Shown: piece after piece, positions 50,902-58,255 of the stretch
Layout of the letters: every line of letters begins with the position of its first letter
How positions within the stretch are numbered: the stretch's first letter is position 1
DNA from: Nanoperiomorbus sp963544155
GTDB lineage: Bacteria > Patescibacteriota > Saccharimonadia > Saccharimonadales > Saccharimonadaceae
Direction of reading: 5' to 3'
Assembly: GCA_963544155.1 (NCBI GenBank)
Contig: CAUUDW010000005.1
Span: 1 to 64,000 of the forward strand
DNA: 64,000 nucleotides
Notes under the pieces: generated by a model
Database searches by the model: none
What the model saw: only the letters and a program-made list of their open reading frames with translations
Told to the model about the DNA's origin: nothing
Made by a program: the position numbers and the translations under genes

Positions 50902-50907
50902 ATTATA
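50902..50907 (-). promoter_or_regulatory. promoter -10 of mod operon
   Basis: TATAAT on the minus strand in the 56-bp gap between the Fic gene and mod. It lets mod-OLD-res be made apart from Fic. Confidence 0.65.
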
Positions 50908-50937
50908 ACAGTTTAGTGAGATTATATGACCGGCGAA

Positions 50938-51819
50938 TTAGCCCATTTTATAGTCACTGCCGATCATCCAGGTGCCACCCCTGCGAAAAGCCGGTATGGT
51001 CTGGCGAGCAGCTTTATTGGCAGCGACATTGCCGGCGACACCATTCTGCCTTGCCCATTCGGAAAGCTTGACAATTTTTGGCGACGACAATAGTGCGATG
51101 CGCTTATGCAGAGACTCCATCAGAAGCAAGGCAAATAGCTCAACGAACCCGTCACATTGATTAGTTCTTATATATTCATCAAACAGCGGGTAGTAATCAG
51201 TGTGCTTACTCTTATTCTGAATGATGATTGGTGGGTAGCCCGCCAGTGCCAACTGGTGGTTGACAAGGACACGTCCCATTCGCCCATTACCATCAGAGAA
51301 AGGGTGAATTGTCTCAAACTCTGCGTGAAAATGAGCGATTTTATCCAAGAAGTATGAATCGTCGTCATGATACGAAGTGACCAGTTCAGAAATAAGACCG
51401 GGCACAAACGCCGGATTAGCCCCTAGGTGCGTACCGACACGCACCCATTCATCACCGCACCTAAATCGCCCGGCAATATCGTCACGGATACCGCTCATCA
51501 AGAGCGAATGTAAAGACAGTATAAGACCCACTGGCATACGTTCACTTGGGTTCTTCATCAGCTCGGTTGTCACTCGGGCAAGGTTCTTCGCCTCGTATAT
51601 TTCCCTGATCTCATGATCCTTGATAATCTTGTCATGGATGATAATCGCCTCCGTATCCCGCAAGGTTAAGGTCGAATTCTCGATGGCGTTTGAGTTATAG
51701 ACCATGTCCGGCAGCTCACTCATGGCTATCTCATATAGAGCCCGCTCCCTACCTTTCGCCAACTGGGTATATTGCCGATGGAGTAGCTCAACCTTATCTT
51801 TTGTAATCTGATTTATCAT
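50938..51819 (-). CDS. Fic-family AMP-transferase
   Basis: A 293-residue Fic protein that would transfer AMP from ATP to a protein target. The catalytic motif HPFSDGNGRMGR spans residues 162-173. An N-terminal inhibitory helix SNAIEN (43-48) matches the (S/T)xxxE(G/N) self-inhibition motif of class II Fic proteins, so no separate antitoxin is needed. The C-terminus (WARQNGVAGNVAANKAARQT) is a helix-turn-helix-like segment. ATG at 51819 has TGCTATAAT 6 nt upstream. It is next to a type III RM locus and may guard it. Confidence 0.93.
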   Translation of the reverse strand: MINQITKDKVELLHRQYTQLAKGRERALYEIAMSELPDMVYNSNAIENSTLTLRDTEAIIIHDKIIKDHEIREIYEAKNLARVTTELMKNPSERMPVGLILSLHSLLMSGIRDDIAGRFRCGDEWVRVGTHLGANPAFVPGLISELVTSYHDDDSYFLDKIAHFHAEFETIHPFSDGNGRMGRVLVNHQLALAGYPPIIIQNKSKHTDYYPLFDEYIRTNQCDGFVELFALLLMESLHKRIALLSSPKIVKLSEWARQNGVAGNVAANKAARQTIPAFRRGGTWMIGSDYKMG

Positions 51820-51825
51820 AGATTC

Positions 51826-51875
51826 ATTATAGCACACTCTGCGTGAAAATGAGTATATATGTGCATTTTTTCACG
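51826..51875 (-). promoter_or_regulatory. fic promoter with overlapping inverted repeat
   Basis: An extended -10 (TGCTATAAT, hexamer 51826-51831) and an inverted repeat CGTGAAAA (51842-51849) and TTTTCACG (51868-51875) with an 18-bp centre covering the -35 zone. The protein's own C-terminal HTH-like segment suggests autoregulation. Confidence 0.55.
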
Positions 51876-51978
51876 ATAAGTTGACTGCAGAGACCCGTCT
51901 AGCGCGCTAATCATCAGCCTCATGTCACCTCGTCAGTCGTTAGCTCATAATTTCGGTTACCCCATCTCGCCGAGAAGG

Positions 51979-52224
51979 CTAATGAAGTGAATCAGGGCTC
52001 TTATCTGCGATTTCAAACACTTTGTTTCTTGATGCCGCACCACACACTAGCTTGACCCGAGATGGCGTCACGCCATAATACTTCGCCACCAGCTTGACCG
52101 CCGCCAGATTAGCCCGCCCTTCAATGGCCGGCGCTTTAGTGTAAATCGTCAGCGAGCCATCATCATTCGCTACCACCTCTTCACGGTGGCAAGAATTAGG
52201 CTTAATCTTAGCGGAGATTTTCAT
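51979..52224 (-). CDS. DUF167 / YggU family protein
   Basis: An 81-residue protein with the DUF167 fold pattern: MKISAKIKPNSCHREEV, then IYTKAPAIEGRANLAAVKLV and GVTPSRVKLVCGAASRNKVFEI. Function is unknown although widespread. It is one of the more host-like genes between the Fic gene and an AT-rich patch. Promoter not obvious. Confidence 0.9.
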   Translation of the reverse strand: MKISAKIKPNSCHREEVVANDDGSLTIYTKAPAIEGRANLAAVKLVAKYYGVTPSRVKLVCGAASRNKVFEIADKSPDSLH

Positions 52225-52416
52225 AATGTAACCAATGTGTTATTTAAGATTACGATTTTACCAGCCTTACCGCATAACTCAAGAATGAATGATGGTGTTG
52301 CATTAAAAATATGAAGCGCTAAACGAACGAGTCCGACATTGCTCACAAATGTTATGGCATTACGAATGTCATCAACTTACATACTGTTAACGTAGATATG
52401 CGATATGTATTGACAA

Positions 52417-52908
52417 TTACTTTAGATAGATTAACTCCAAAACATCTATTAATAGATCTTTACTTCCTGGCTCAAACTGATCCATATATTTAGCAAACGA
52501 TCTTAGTCCAGACGGCTTGGTCTTTATCATCTTAAGCTCATGGGCTTGCTGTGCCTTGTTTAACTTTTTGAATGCATCAAGATAGCTATCTGCTTCGTAC
52601 TTTACTATGATTCCAGCTAAATCATATCTTAGCGCATCCATATTATCACCAGCTAAGCAGGATTGAGCTGCACTAACCAGCGCATGGAAGGAAGGGTGCT
52701 CATCTGATTCAGAGGAAAGTTGCTTGAACCATTCTACAAATTTATTGTCAAATTTGTAGTTCATGCCAGCCTGACGCAAGACTTCGTTAAATAAGGCCAG
52801 GTCTTTTTGTTGAGCTTCAAGCTTTTGTTTTTCTCTGAGGGACTCCTGCCTGCCCCTTATTGATTCTCTAATTGAAGTCCGTACAATTATTCCAACCGGA
52901 ACAAACAT
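52417..52908 (-). CDS. hypothetical membrane-anchored coiled-coil protein
   Basis: A 163-residue protein with a short N-terminal hydrophobic stretch (MFVPVGIIV), a charged coiled-coil (RESIRGRQESLREKQKLEAQ) and a helical C-terminal domain. The start at 52908 follows GGAGGGAGTACTT, a clear ribosome site; a longer in-frame start adds five residues. I recognise no family. It is AT-rich and belongs to the accessory patch. Confidence 0.6.
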   Translation of the reverse strand: MFVPVGIIVRTSIRESIRGRQESLREKQKLEAQQKDLALFNEVLRQAGMNYKFDNKFVEWFKQLSSESDEHPSFHALVSAAQSCLAGDNMDALRYDLAGIIVKYEADSYLDAFKKLNKAQQAHELKMIKTKPSGLRSFAKYMDQFEPGSKDLLIDVLELIYLK

Positions 52909-52923
52909 AAGTACTCCCTCCAA

Positions 52924-53455
52924 TAAGCATAAATAACACTAATGTCTAGGTCATTAATACATGCTACGCTCAAATTTTTATGACACGCAAATTATGCTAG
53001 GTCATCTTTTGAAATCTACATCATAGAGCTCATTATTTGAGCATATGCAGACTAATCGCTTGACACATACATTATAGCATAATCATAATGTGCAAAATGG
53101 ATCTGTGCACTAGCCACAAGCCCCACCATATAATTAAGTCTAATCCCTAAACAAGCAATACTCCGTATAAAACATCATAAAAGACAAAGTGGTGTCTATC
53201 CTCAAAAGAGTATCGCAAAAACCCGATCGGATGCATAAACACTTACATCACAAACCAAACCGCTATATGCCGTATAGTTTGTTGACACAAATAAGACTAC
53301 TTCTGGTGTGTAAGACAAAGCTAAATGCTATGCTATAGTGACAACAAAACAACACGGATGACCCATAATACAAACCTCGACTTTTTGGCTCTAAATTACG
53401 CAAGAATATCTTGGTAGCTGGATATATTCCGATTACATCGCCCAAACGGGACTTC
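52924..53455. other. AT-rich gene-poor stretch
   Basis: About 530 bp with no supported gene. Only short frames without ribosome sites occur. A TTGACA at about 53062 precedes an AT-rich run but no clear -10 or gene follows. Such a patch could be remnant DNA of a lost element. Confidence 0.5.
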
Positions 53456-54454
53456 TCATTTTTCTTCCTTCAGTAGAGCTTTACGATAAACACAGAGTAC
53501 CTTCGCTATGTCAGATATAGCCCGTGCATAACAGTCTTCAGGGTTATATATGTTGACTATCCTCTGCAACTCCTCAAAGTTATGCAAGTTAATCATATTC
53601 GTATTTTTCAGTATTTCTGATGCAATTTTGATGCTTTCCTTATCCGCAAGAGGTTTGTTTGATTTAACTTGAGCTATCCCGACCGTTAATTCACACTTAA
53701 ATAACCTTACGACACCATTCTCTATTTTCCGTATCAACCACGGTCTATTCATGTTTTCATAGATTAGAATTGCATAAAGCAAGACTTTATTGCACGAGTA
53801 CCTAACGCAAAGTGCGTCTATTTGCTTGCAATAGGTATTGTAAATAGTATCAAACGAGGATAATACATAATTAGTAAACTGCACCGTCTCTTTGTTTTCC
53901 GAAACGCTACAAGTATTCATGTTCGTAACTTGTAAATAAAAGACAGTTAGCATTGTCGCAATGAGACTTGACCATAGATCGTCAAATAGTCCTTCTACGC
54001 TAGGAGCTACGAAAGATAGATTGAGATTGTCACTAAGCAAGCATACGCCTGTAGCCACTAATGTTACCATTACGATATTAGCCACGTGAACTAATCGCTC
54101 GTTAGTGAATATATTTTTCTTAAACGCCACTAATATATCTCTAAAGCATAGTGATAAGATAGCAGTTATAAATACATAGATACGAGGTCTAAATACATTA
54201 AAATACCGCTGTTCAATCGCAGCAACTAGTGTACACATAATGGCAACTGGCAAAGTTCGAAATAGACAATAGTGTATCCAGCGTCTGCCGCCCGCACTTA
54301 CAAATTGTTTGACTGATGTATAGTTTGATACATATGTGGGCGGTGTATAACCCCCACCAGCAGGAGAGTCCTTATACTTTACCAGCCGAAAGAATAGTTC
54401 AATCAATATGCTTCCCGTAACAGCAACTACTAATGGAAAAACAGGGATCGACAT
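53456..54454 (-). CDS. membrane protein with a lysozyme-like C-terminal domain
   Basis: A 332-residue protein with about five hydrophobic spans in the first 185 residues (around 5-22, 65-82, 90-106, 122-140, 160-178). The C-terminal part has LLYAILIYENMNRPWLIR with Glu233 and TVGIAQVKSNKP with Gly259-Ile-Ala-Gln, reminiscent of the catalytic Glu and the G-[LI]-x-Q motif of lytic transglycosylases. It may cleave peptidoglycan or act as a membrane effector. Its ATG comes 6 bp after the stop of an hsdM fragment. AT-rich. I give the function only as a motif-based guess. Confidence 0.5.
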   Translation of the reverse strand: MSIPVFPLVVAVTGSILIELFFRLVKYKDSPAGGGYTPPTYVSNYTSVKQFVSAGGRRWIHYCLFRTLPVAIMCTLVAAIEQRYFNVFRPRIYVFITAILSLCFRDILVAFKKNIFTNERLVHVANIVMVTLVATGVCLLSDNLNLSFVAPSVEGLFDDLWSSLIATMLTVFYLQVTNMNTCSVSENKETVQFTNYVLSSFDTIYNTYCKQIDALCVRYSCNKVLLYAILIYENMNRPWLIRKIENGVVRLFKCELTVGIAQVKSNKPLADKESIKIASEILKNTNMINLHNFEELQRIVNIYNPEDCYARAISDIAKVLCVYRKALLKEEK

Positions 54455-54459
54455 ATTAT

Positions 54460-54621
54460 TCAGAATCCTCTATCATTGCTTAACACCCCCGAAAATGCAT
54501 CCGAAACATACTTCAGGAAAATCAGCCCCAGCACCACATATTTGTAGTCTGACGGACTAATATTACCCCGCAATTTATTTGCCGCACCCCACAGCCGTTT
54601 TATGAGCCCCTTCGTATTCAT
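54460..54621 (-). pseudogene. hsdM N-terminal remnant (type I methyltransferase)
   Basis: The first 53 codons from ATG at 54621 read LIKRLWGAANKLRGNISPSD then YKYVVLGLIFLKYVSDAF, the well-known start of HsdM subunits. After DAF the sequence turns to unrelated residues and stops at 54460. No methyltransferase motifs, hsdS or hsdR follow. It marks a type I restriction locus that was replaced by the membrane gene directly downstream. A TATAGT -10 candidate lies near 54635. Confidence 0.85.
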
Positions 54622-54654
54622 ATATAGTAAACTATAGCAGATTTTGGAGTCAGT

Positions 54655-55308
54655 TCACCCCTGACCTACTATACTCCGATGCTCACTCTTGGTGACGACG
54701 ATGTGGTCGATTAGTGTGATTCCCAGGAGCTTGCCGGCTTCCGTCAGTCTGTCGGTGACGTCTCGGTCAGCTTGACTGATCTCCAGGCTCCCGCTCGGAT
54801 GATTATGCGCCACGATGATACCGGCGGCTCGGTCGGTAATAGCATCAGCGAAGACTTCTCGTGGATGCACCAGACTGGCAGTCAGCGTACCGATGGTTAC
54901 CACTCGCTGAGCGATCAGGCGGTTCGCCCCGTCGAGAGTTAGGCAGACGAAGTGCTCTTGCTTCTTGTCACGAATATTCGCCAGCAAAGCCACTGCCTTT
55001 TCCGGCGAGTCAACCACCGGTCGATCACTATCGACCAAATATCGTTTAGCTAACTCAAGACCGGCCAGTATCACCGGTATTTTTGCCTCGCCCAAGCCCA
55101 CCACACTGCGCAGGTCGCCATACGTCAGCTCACCCTTTTTATCTTGCAACAATTTCAATACTTGCCGAGCAATCGTCCCGACGTCAGCCTGAGCATTACC
55201 GCTACCAATGATCGCCATTAGCAGCTCCAGATCACTCAGTCGCCCCGCTCCGCTTTTTGCCAGTTTCTCCCTGGGTCGGTCTTCTTTGTATCTGTCTTTT
55301 ATCTTCAT
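54655..55308 (-). CDS. radC: RadC-family JAMM protein
   Basis: A 217-residue protein: an N-terminal helix-hairpin-helix (RPREKLAKSGAGRLSDLELL and LRSVVGLGEAKI), and the MPN/JAMM metal site with GIIVAHNHPSGSLEISQADRDVT. RadC is common beside genomic islands and phages; a direct repair role is doubtful. It is host-like in composition and lies at the right edge of the defence patch. Confidence 0.93.
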   Translation of the reverse strand: MKIKDRYKEDRPREKLAKSGAGRLSDLELLMAIIGSGNAQADVGTIARQVLKLLQDKKGELTYGDLRSVVGLGEAKIPVILAGLELAKRYLVDSDRPVVDSPEKAVALLANIRDKKQEHFVCLTLDGANRLIAQRVVTIGTLTASLVHPREVFADAITDRAAGIIVAHNHPSGSLEISQADRDVTDRLTEAGKLLGITLIDHIVVTKSEHRSIVGQG

Positions 55309-55385
55309 GTCAACTATATAAAGTATAGCATCCCTGTGCTATAGTTAGGTTTAGATTTTTATCAGAACCAATTCGAAAGGAGTTT

Positions 55386-56159
55386 ATGACAAAACAGCCA
55401 AAGACGGAGCCGATCATCACCGCCAGACACTTGGTCAAGTCGTACGGTAATAAAAAGGCCGTCAATGACATCTCATTTGAAGTCTTCCCGGGCGAAATAT
55501 TCGGCTTGCTCGGTCCCAACGGTGCCGGCAAAACGACAACTATGGAGATGCTGGAATCGCTTCGCAGTATTGATAGCGGGCATGCTGAGGTTGCCGGCAT
55601 TGATGTAGCCAAAGACCCCAAGGCAGTCAAGAAAGTTATCGGCATCCAGCTTCAGTCGAGTGACTATTACAACCGACTCAACCTACGAGAACAGCTAAAG
55701 ATGTTCGCCAGTTTATATGGCGTATCAATTGATACTGATGCATTGCTACAGAAAGTCCAGTTGCTTGATAAAGCCGATAGCTATGTCGAACACCTGTCGG
55801 GCGGGCAGAAACAGCGTTTTGCTATTGCTTCGACATTAGTTAATCAGCCCAAGGTGCTATTTTTGGACGAGCCGACCACCGGACTTGACCCGCAAGCTAG
55901 ACGAAATATGTGGGAGCTGGTTCAGCAGATCCGTGATAGTGGCATCACCGTCATTCTGACCACCCACTACATGGACGAGGCTGAGCTACTGTGCGACAGG
56001 ATATCTATCATTGACGGCGGTCGCATCATCGTTACCGACAGTCCGCACAATCTAATTGAGCAGTTATTAAAGCGAGGCTTCAAGAAGAAGCAGGTAGTCG
56101 AGCAGGCAAACTTAGAGGATGTCTTCATCGACTTGACTGGAAAGGCAATCAGGGATTAA
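55386..56159 (+). CDS. ABC-2 exporter ATP-binding protein
   Basis: A 257-residue ATPase of the DrrA/CcmA type. Walker A LLGPNGAGKTTTMEML, signature HLSGGQKQRF, Walker B VLFLDEPTTGLDPQARRNMW and switch His in TTHYMDEAE. The ribosome site AAAGGAGTTT precedes ATG. It is followed 4 bp later by its permease and forms an exporter of drugs, lipids or glycans. Confidence 0.95.
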   Translation: MTKQPKTEPIITARHLVKSYGNKKAVNDISFEVFPGEIFGLLGPNGAGKTTTMEMLESLRSIDSGHAEVAGIDVAKDPKAVKKVIGIQLQSSDYYNRLNLREQLKMFASLYGVSIDTDALLQKVQLLDKADSYVEHLSGGQKQRFAIASTLVNQPKVLFLDEPTTGLDPQARRNMWELVQQIRDSGITVILTTHYMDEAELLCDRISIIDGGRIIVTDSPHNLIEQLLKRGFKKKQVVEQANLEDVFIDLTGKAIRD

Positions 56160-56163
56160 AGCT

Positions 56164-57315
56164 ATGAAAAAATATTGGATCGGGGTATTCGGACAAACTA
56201 CAGCTCTACTAAAGCGTATGAGCCGAGACAAGATGGCGCTGTTTTTCACCTTCTTGTTTCCCTTACTCTTTCTCTTCATCTTCGGCTCGGTCTTTAGCAA
56301 TGATTCATCTGACCTGAAGGTAGCCGTTTTCAACCATAGCCCAACGGCTTTAGCCAAGAGCTTTGTCAAAATACTCAAGGAGGGCAAAAATACCGGTATT
56401 AAAGTAGTCAGCCAAGTTAGCACCGTTGATAAATCGCATTCCGATGACGACCTGACTATGGCGCAGGCTAAAGAGAAGATGAAGCGCTCTTCTATAGACG
56501 GCATCGTCGAGTTGCCCAGCGATTTCGGCAAAACTAAGGGACAAGGCGCTACGGCTCGTCCCGCCGGGAAAATTAACATCCTCTACGCCAAGGGTTCCGA
56601 CCAGGCCGGTAGTACTCTGCGAGCTATCATCAGCCAGATGGTTTACGGGATTAACCAGAAGATGGGACAGCCTGAACCCCCGCTAACCGTCTCAGCTGAG
56701 GCTATCGGTGACAAAGCGCTGAAGTCATTTGACTATATCTTTACCGGGTTGCTTGCTTTCAGCTTGCTATCCATGGGCATCTTTGGTATCGCTAATCAGA
56801 TGCCCTCCGAGAAGCAACGAGGTGCTTATCGTCGACTTAGAGCCGCCCCCTTTACTCCGGGACAGTTAATTATCGCCACCGCCATCAGCTATGTAATGGT
56901 TACCTTGATTAGCGCTGCGATGATGATCGCCGTCGGTGTCGGGCTATTCCATTTCTCCATGCGTGGCAACTGGCTACTACTAGCCGGTCTCTTAGTGCTG
57001 TCCGCTATCATGGTCACCGGTATCGGACTTATGATCGGTGCCTGGGCTAGAAACGAGCGCCAATCAGCTTCGCTCAGCAATGTGATATCTTTCCCAGTTA
57101 TGTTTCTCTCTGGCACTTTCTTCCCCACTTTCCTCATGCCGGCTTGGCTTCAATCGGTCGGCAAGTTCGTACCCTTGACGCCGGTCGCCGACAGCCTACG
57201 TTTGGTTGCCGCAGAGCATGCCGGGCTGATCGATGTCTTGCCTCAGATCGGCATGATCGCTATCTGGACGATCATTGTTTATACCCTAGCTATCAAGCTC
57301 TTCCGCTGGGAATAG
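56164..57315 (+). CDS. ABC-2 type permease
   Basis: A 383-residue permease of the ABC-2 family: an N-terminal helix (LFFTFLFPLLFLFIFGSVF), a long extracytoplasmic loop of about 180 residues, then five helices (LLAFSLLSMGIFGIANQM, ATAISYVMVTLISAAMMIAV, ...), ending FPVMFLSGTFFPTFLMP and LVAAEHAGL. It pairs with the ATPase before it. Substrate unknown. Confidence 0.93.
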   Translation: MKKYWIGVFGQTTALLKRMSRDKMALFFTFLFPLLFLFIFGSVFSNDSSDLKVAVFNHSPTALAKSFVKILKEGKNTGIKVVSQVSTVDKSHSDDDLTMAQAKEKMKRSSIDGIVELPSDFGKTKGQGATARPAGKINILYAKGSDQAGSTLRAIISQMVYGINQKMGQPEPPLTVSAEAIGDKALKSFDYIFTGLLAFSLLSMGIFGIANQMPSEKQRGAYRRLRAAPFTPGQLIIATAISYVMVTLISAAMMIAVGVGLFHFSMRGNWLLLAGLLVLSAIMVTGIGLMIGAWARNERQSASLSNVISFPVMFLSGTFFPTFLMPAWLQSVGKFVPLTPVADSLRLVAAEHAGLIDVLPQIGMIAIWTIIVYTLAIKLFRWE

Positions 57316-57340
57316 CCTCGCTCCAGTCGCCGACTGATAC

Positions 57341-57561
57341 TCAGCTAGGGTACTTAAACATGTTATTCAATAGCTCATTAAACTCATGCTCGGCTTTCTC
57401 GACATTGTCTAGAGACCCGGGCTGAGTTGCCTCGGCTTGATGTGGATCAAGATTAACCAAGACAGTCTTGTAGCCTTGATTGGTAAATTTCACAGCCGTA
57501 TTGTACGCCAAGGTGGTCTTGCCAACCCCGCCTTTGTTATTAAAGAAGACCAGTTTTTTGA
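57341..57561 (-). pseudogene. ParA/MinD-type ATPase remnant
   Basis: The frame starts KKLVFFNNKGGVGKTTLAY, a deviant Walker A (KGGVGKTT) of ParA-type ATPases, and reaches KTVLVNLDPHQAEATQPGSL; then it skips to EKAEHEFNELLNNMF and a stop at 57341-57343. There is no ATG (ATC follows a TAG at 57562-57564) and most of the 250-residue protein is missing. It is a decayed partition gene, perhaps from a plasmid or island. Confidence 0.75.
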
Positions 57562-57676
57562 TCTAGTAAATTTCACAACTTAGCTCTGATTATAGCCATT
57601 CAAGTCTGTAAAAAACAACAAGTCGCTCCACTCGGAACGATTTACACCTGCCGCTCACCGAGCGGTAGCCTGCCTA

Positions 57677-58246
57677 TCAGTGATCCAATAATTTCCGGAA
57701 GACTGCTAGTGTCGCTTCTCCGTAACTTCGAAAATCATCCACCACAACAACTCCGATAGGTTGGTACGGCACACGCAGTCTTCCTGGATATGATAGTATC
57801 ATAAGCCCACCCGGTTGCAAAGTCTCCACCAGCCTCGACACCGTCTCCAGCTGTGGATAATTATAAGGCGGGTCAGCCAGTACGATATCGTACAGATCTG
57901 ACTGATCTTTAGTATCTAACCACGTTTTAACCGAAGTGCTCACCACCGTTACTTGCTCGCTCACACCCAGAAGCTCAACATTACTTCTAAGCACCCTTAG
58001 CGCTACTCTATCCCGCTCAACGAAGGTCACCGAGCCGGCGCCTCGACTCAGCGCTTCTAGTCCTAGCGCCCCCGTCCCGGCGAAAGCATCTAGTACCCTA
58101 GCGCCGTCCATCGACCGATGAGAAAGCAGCTTGGCAAACAGCGCCGAGCGCACCCGATCTCCCATGGGGTGGGTCGCTCGACCGACATCGGCGTTGATCA
58201 ACCGACTACCAAATCGACCGGCGATAATTCTCAGTTTAGCCATCAC
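57677..58246 (-). CDS. rsmD: 16S rRNA m2G966 methyltransferase
   Basis: A 189-residue Rossmann-fold methyltransferase: RIIAGRFGSRLI at the start, VRSALFAKLL, SAM motif VLDAFAGTGALGLEALSRGA, and catalytic IVLADPPYNYP. It modifies G966 of 16S rRNA. The ribosome site GAGGAGAAGTGTG precedes ATG; it follows recG by 9 bp and is likely cotranscribed with it. Confidence 0.95.
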   Translation of the reverse strand: MMAKLRIIAGRFGSRLINADVGRATHPMGDRVRSALFAKLLSHRSMDGARVLDAFAGTGALGLEALSRGAGSVTFVERDRVALRVLRSNVELLGVSEQVTVVSTSVKTWLDTKDQSDLYDIVLADPPYNYPQLETVSRLVETLQPGGLMILSYPGRLRVPYQPIGVVVVDDFRSYGEATLAVFRKLLDH

Positions 58247-58255
58247 ACTTCTCCT

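Noticed and set aside
53263..53445. 60-codon frame in the AT-rich gap
   Set aside because: No ribosome site, no promoter and no similarity; composition is typical of non-coding AT-rich DNA.
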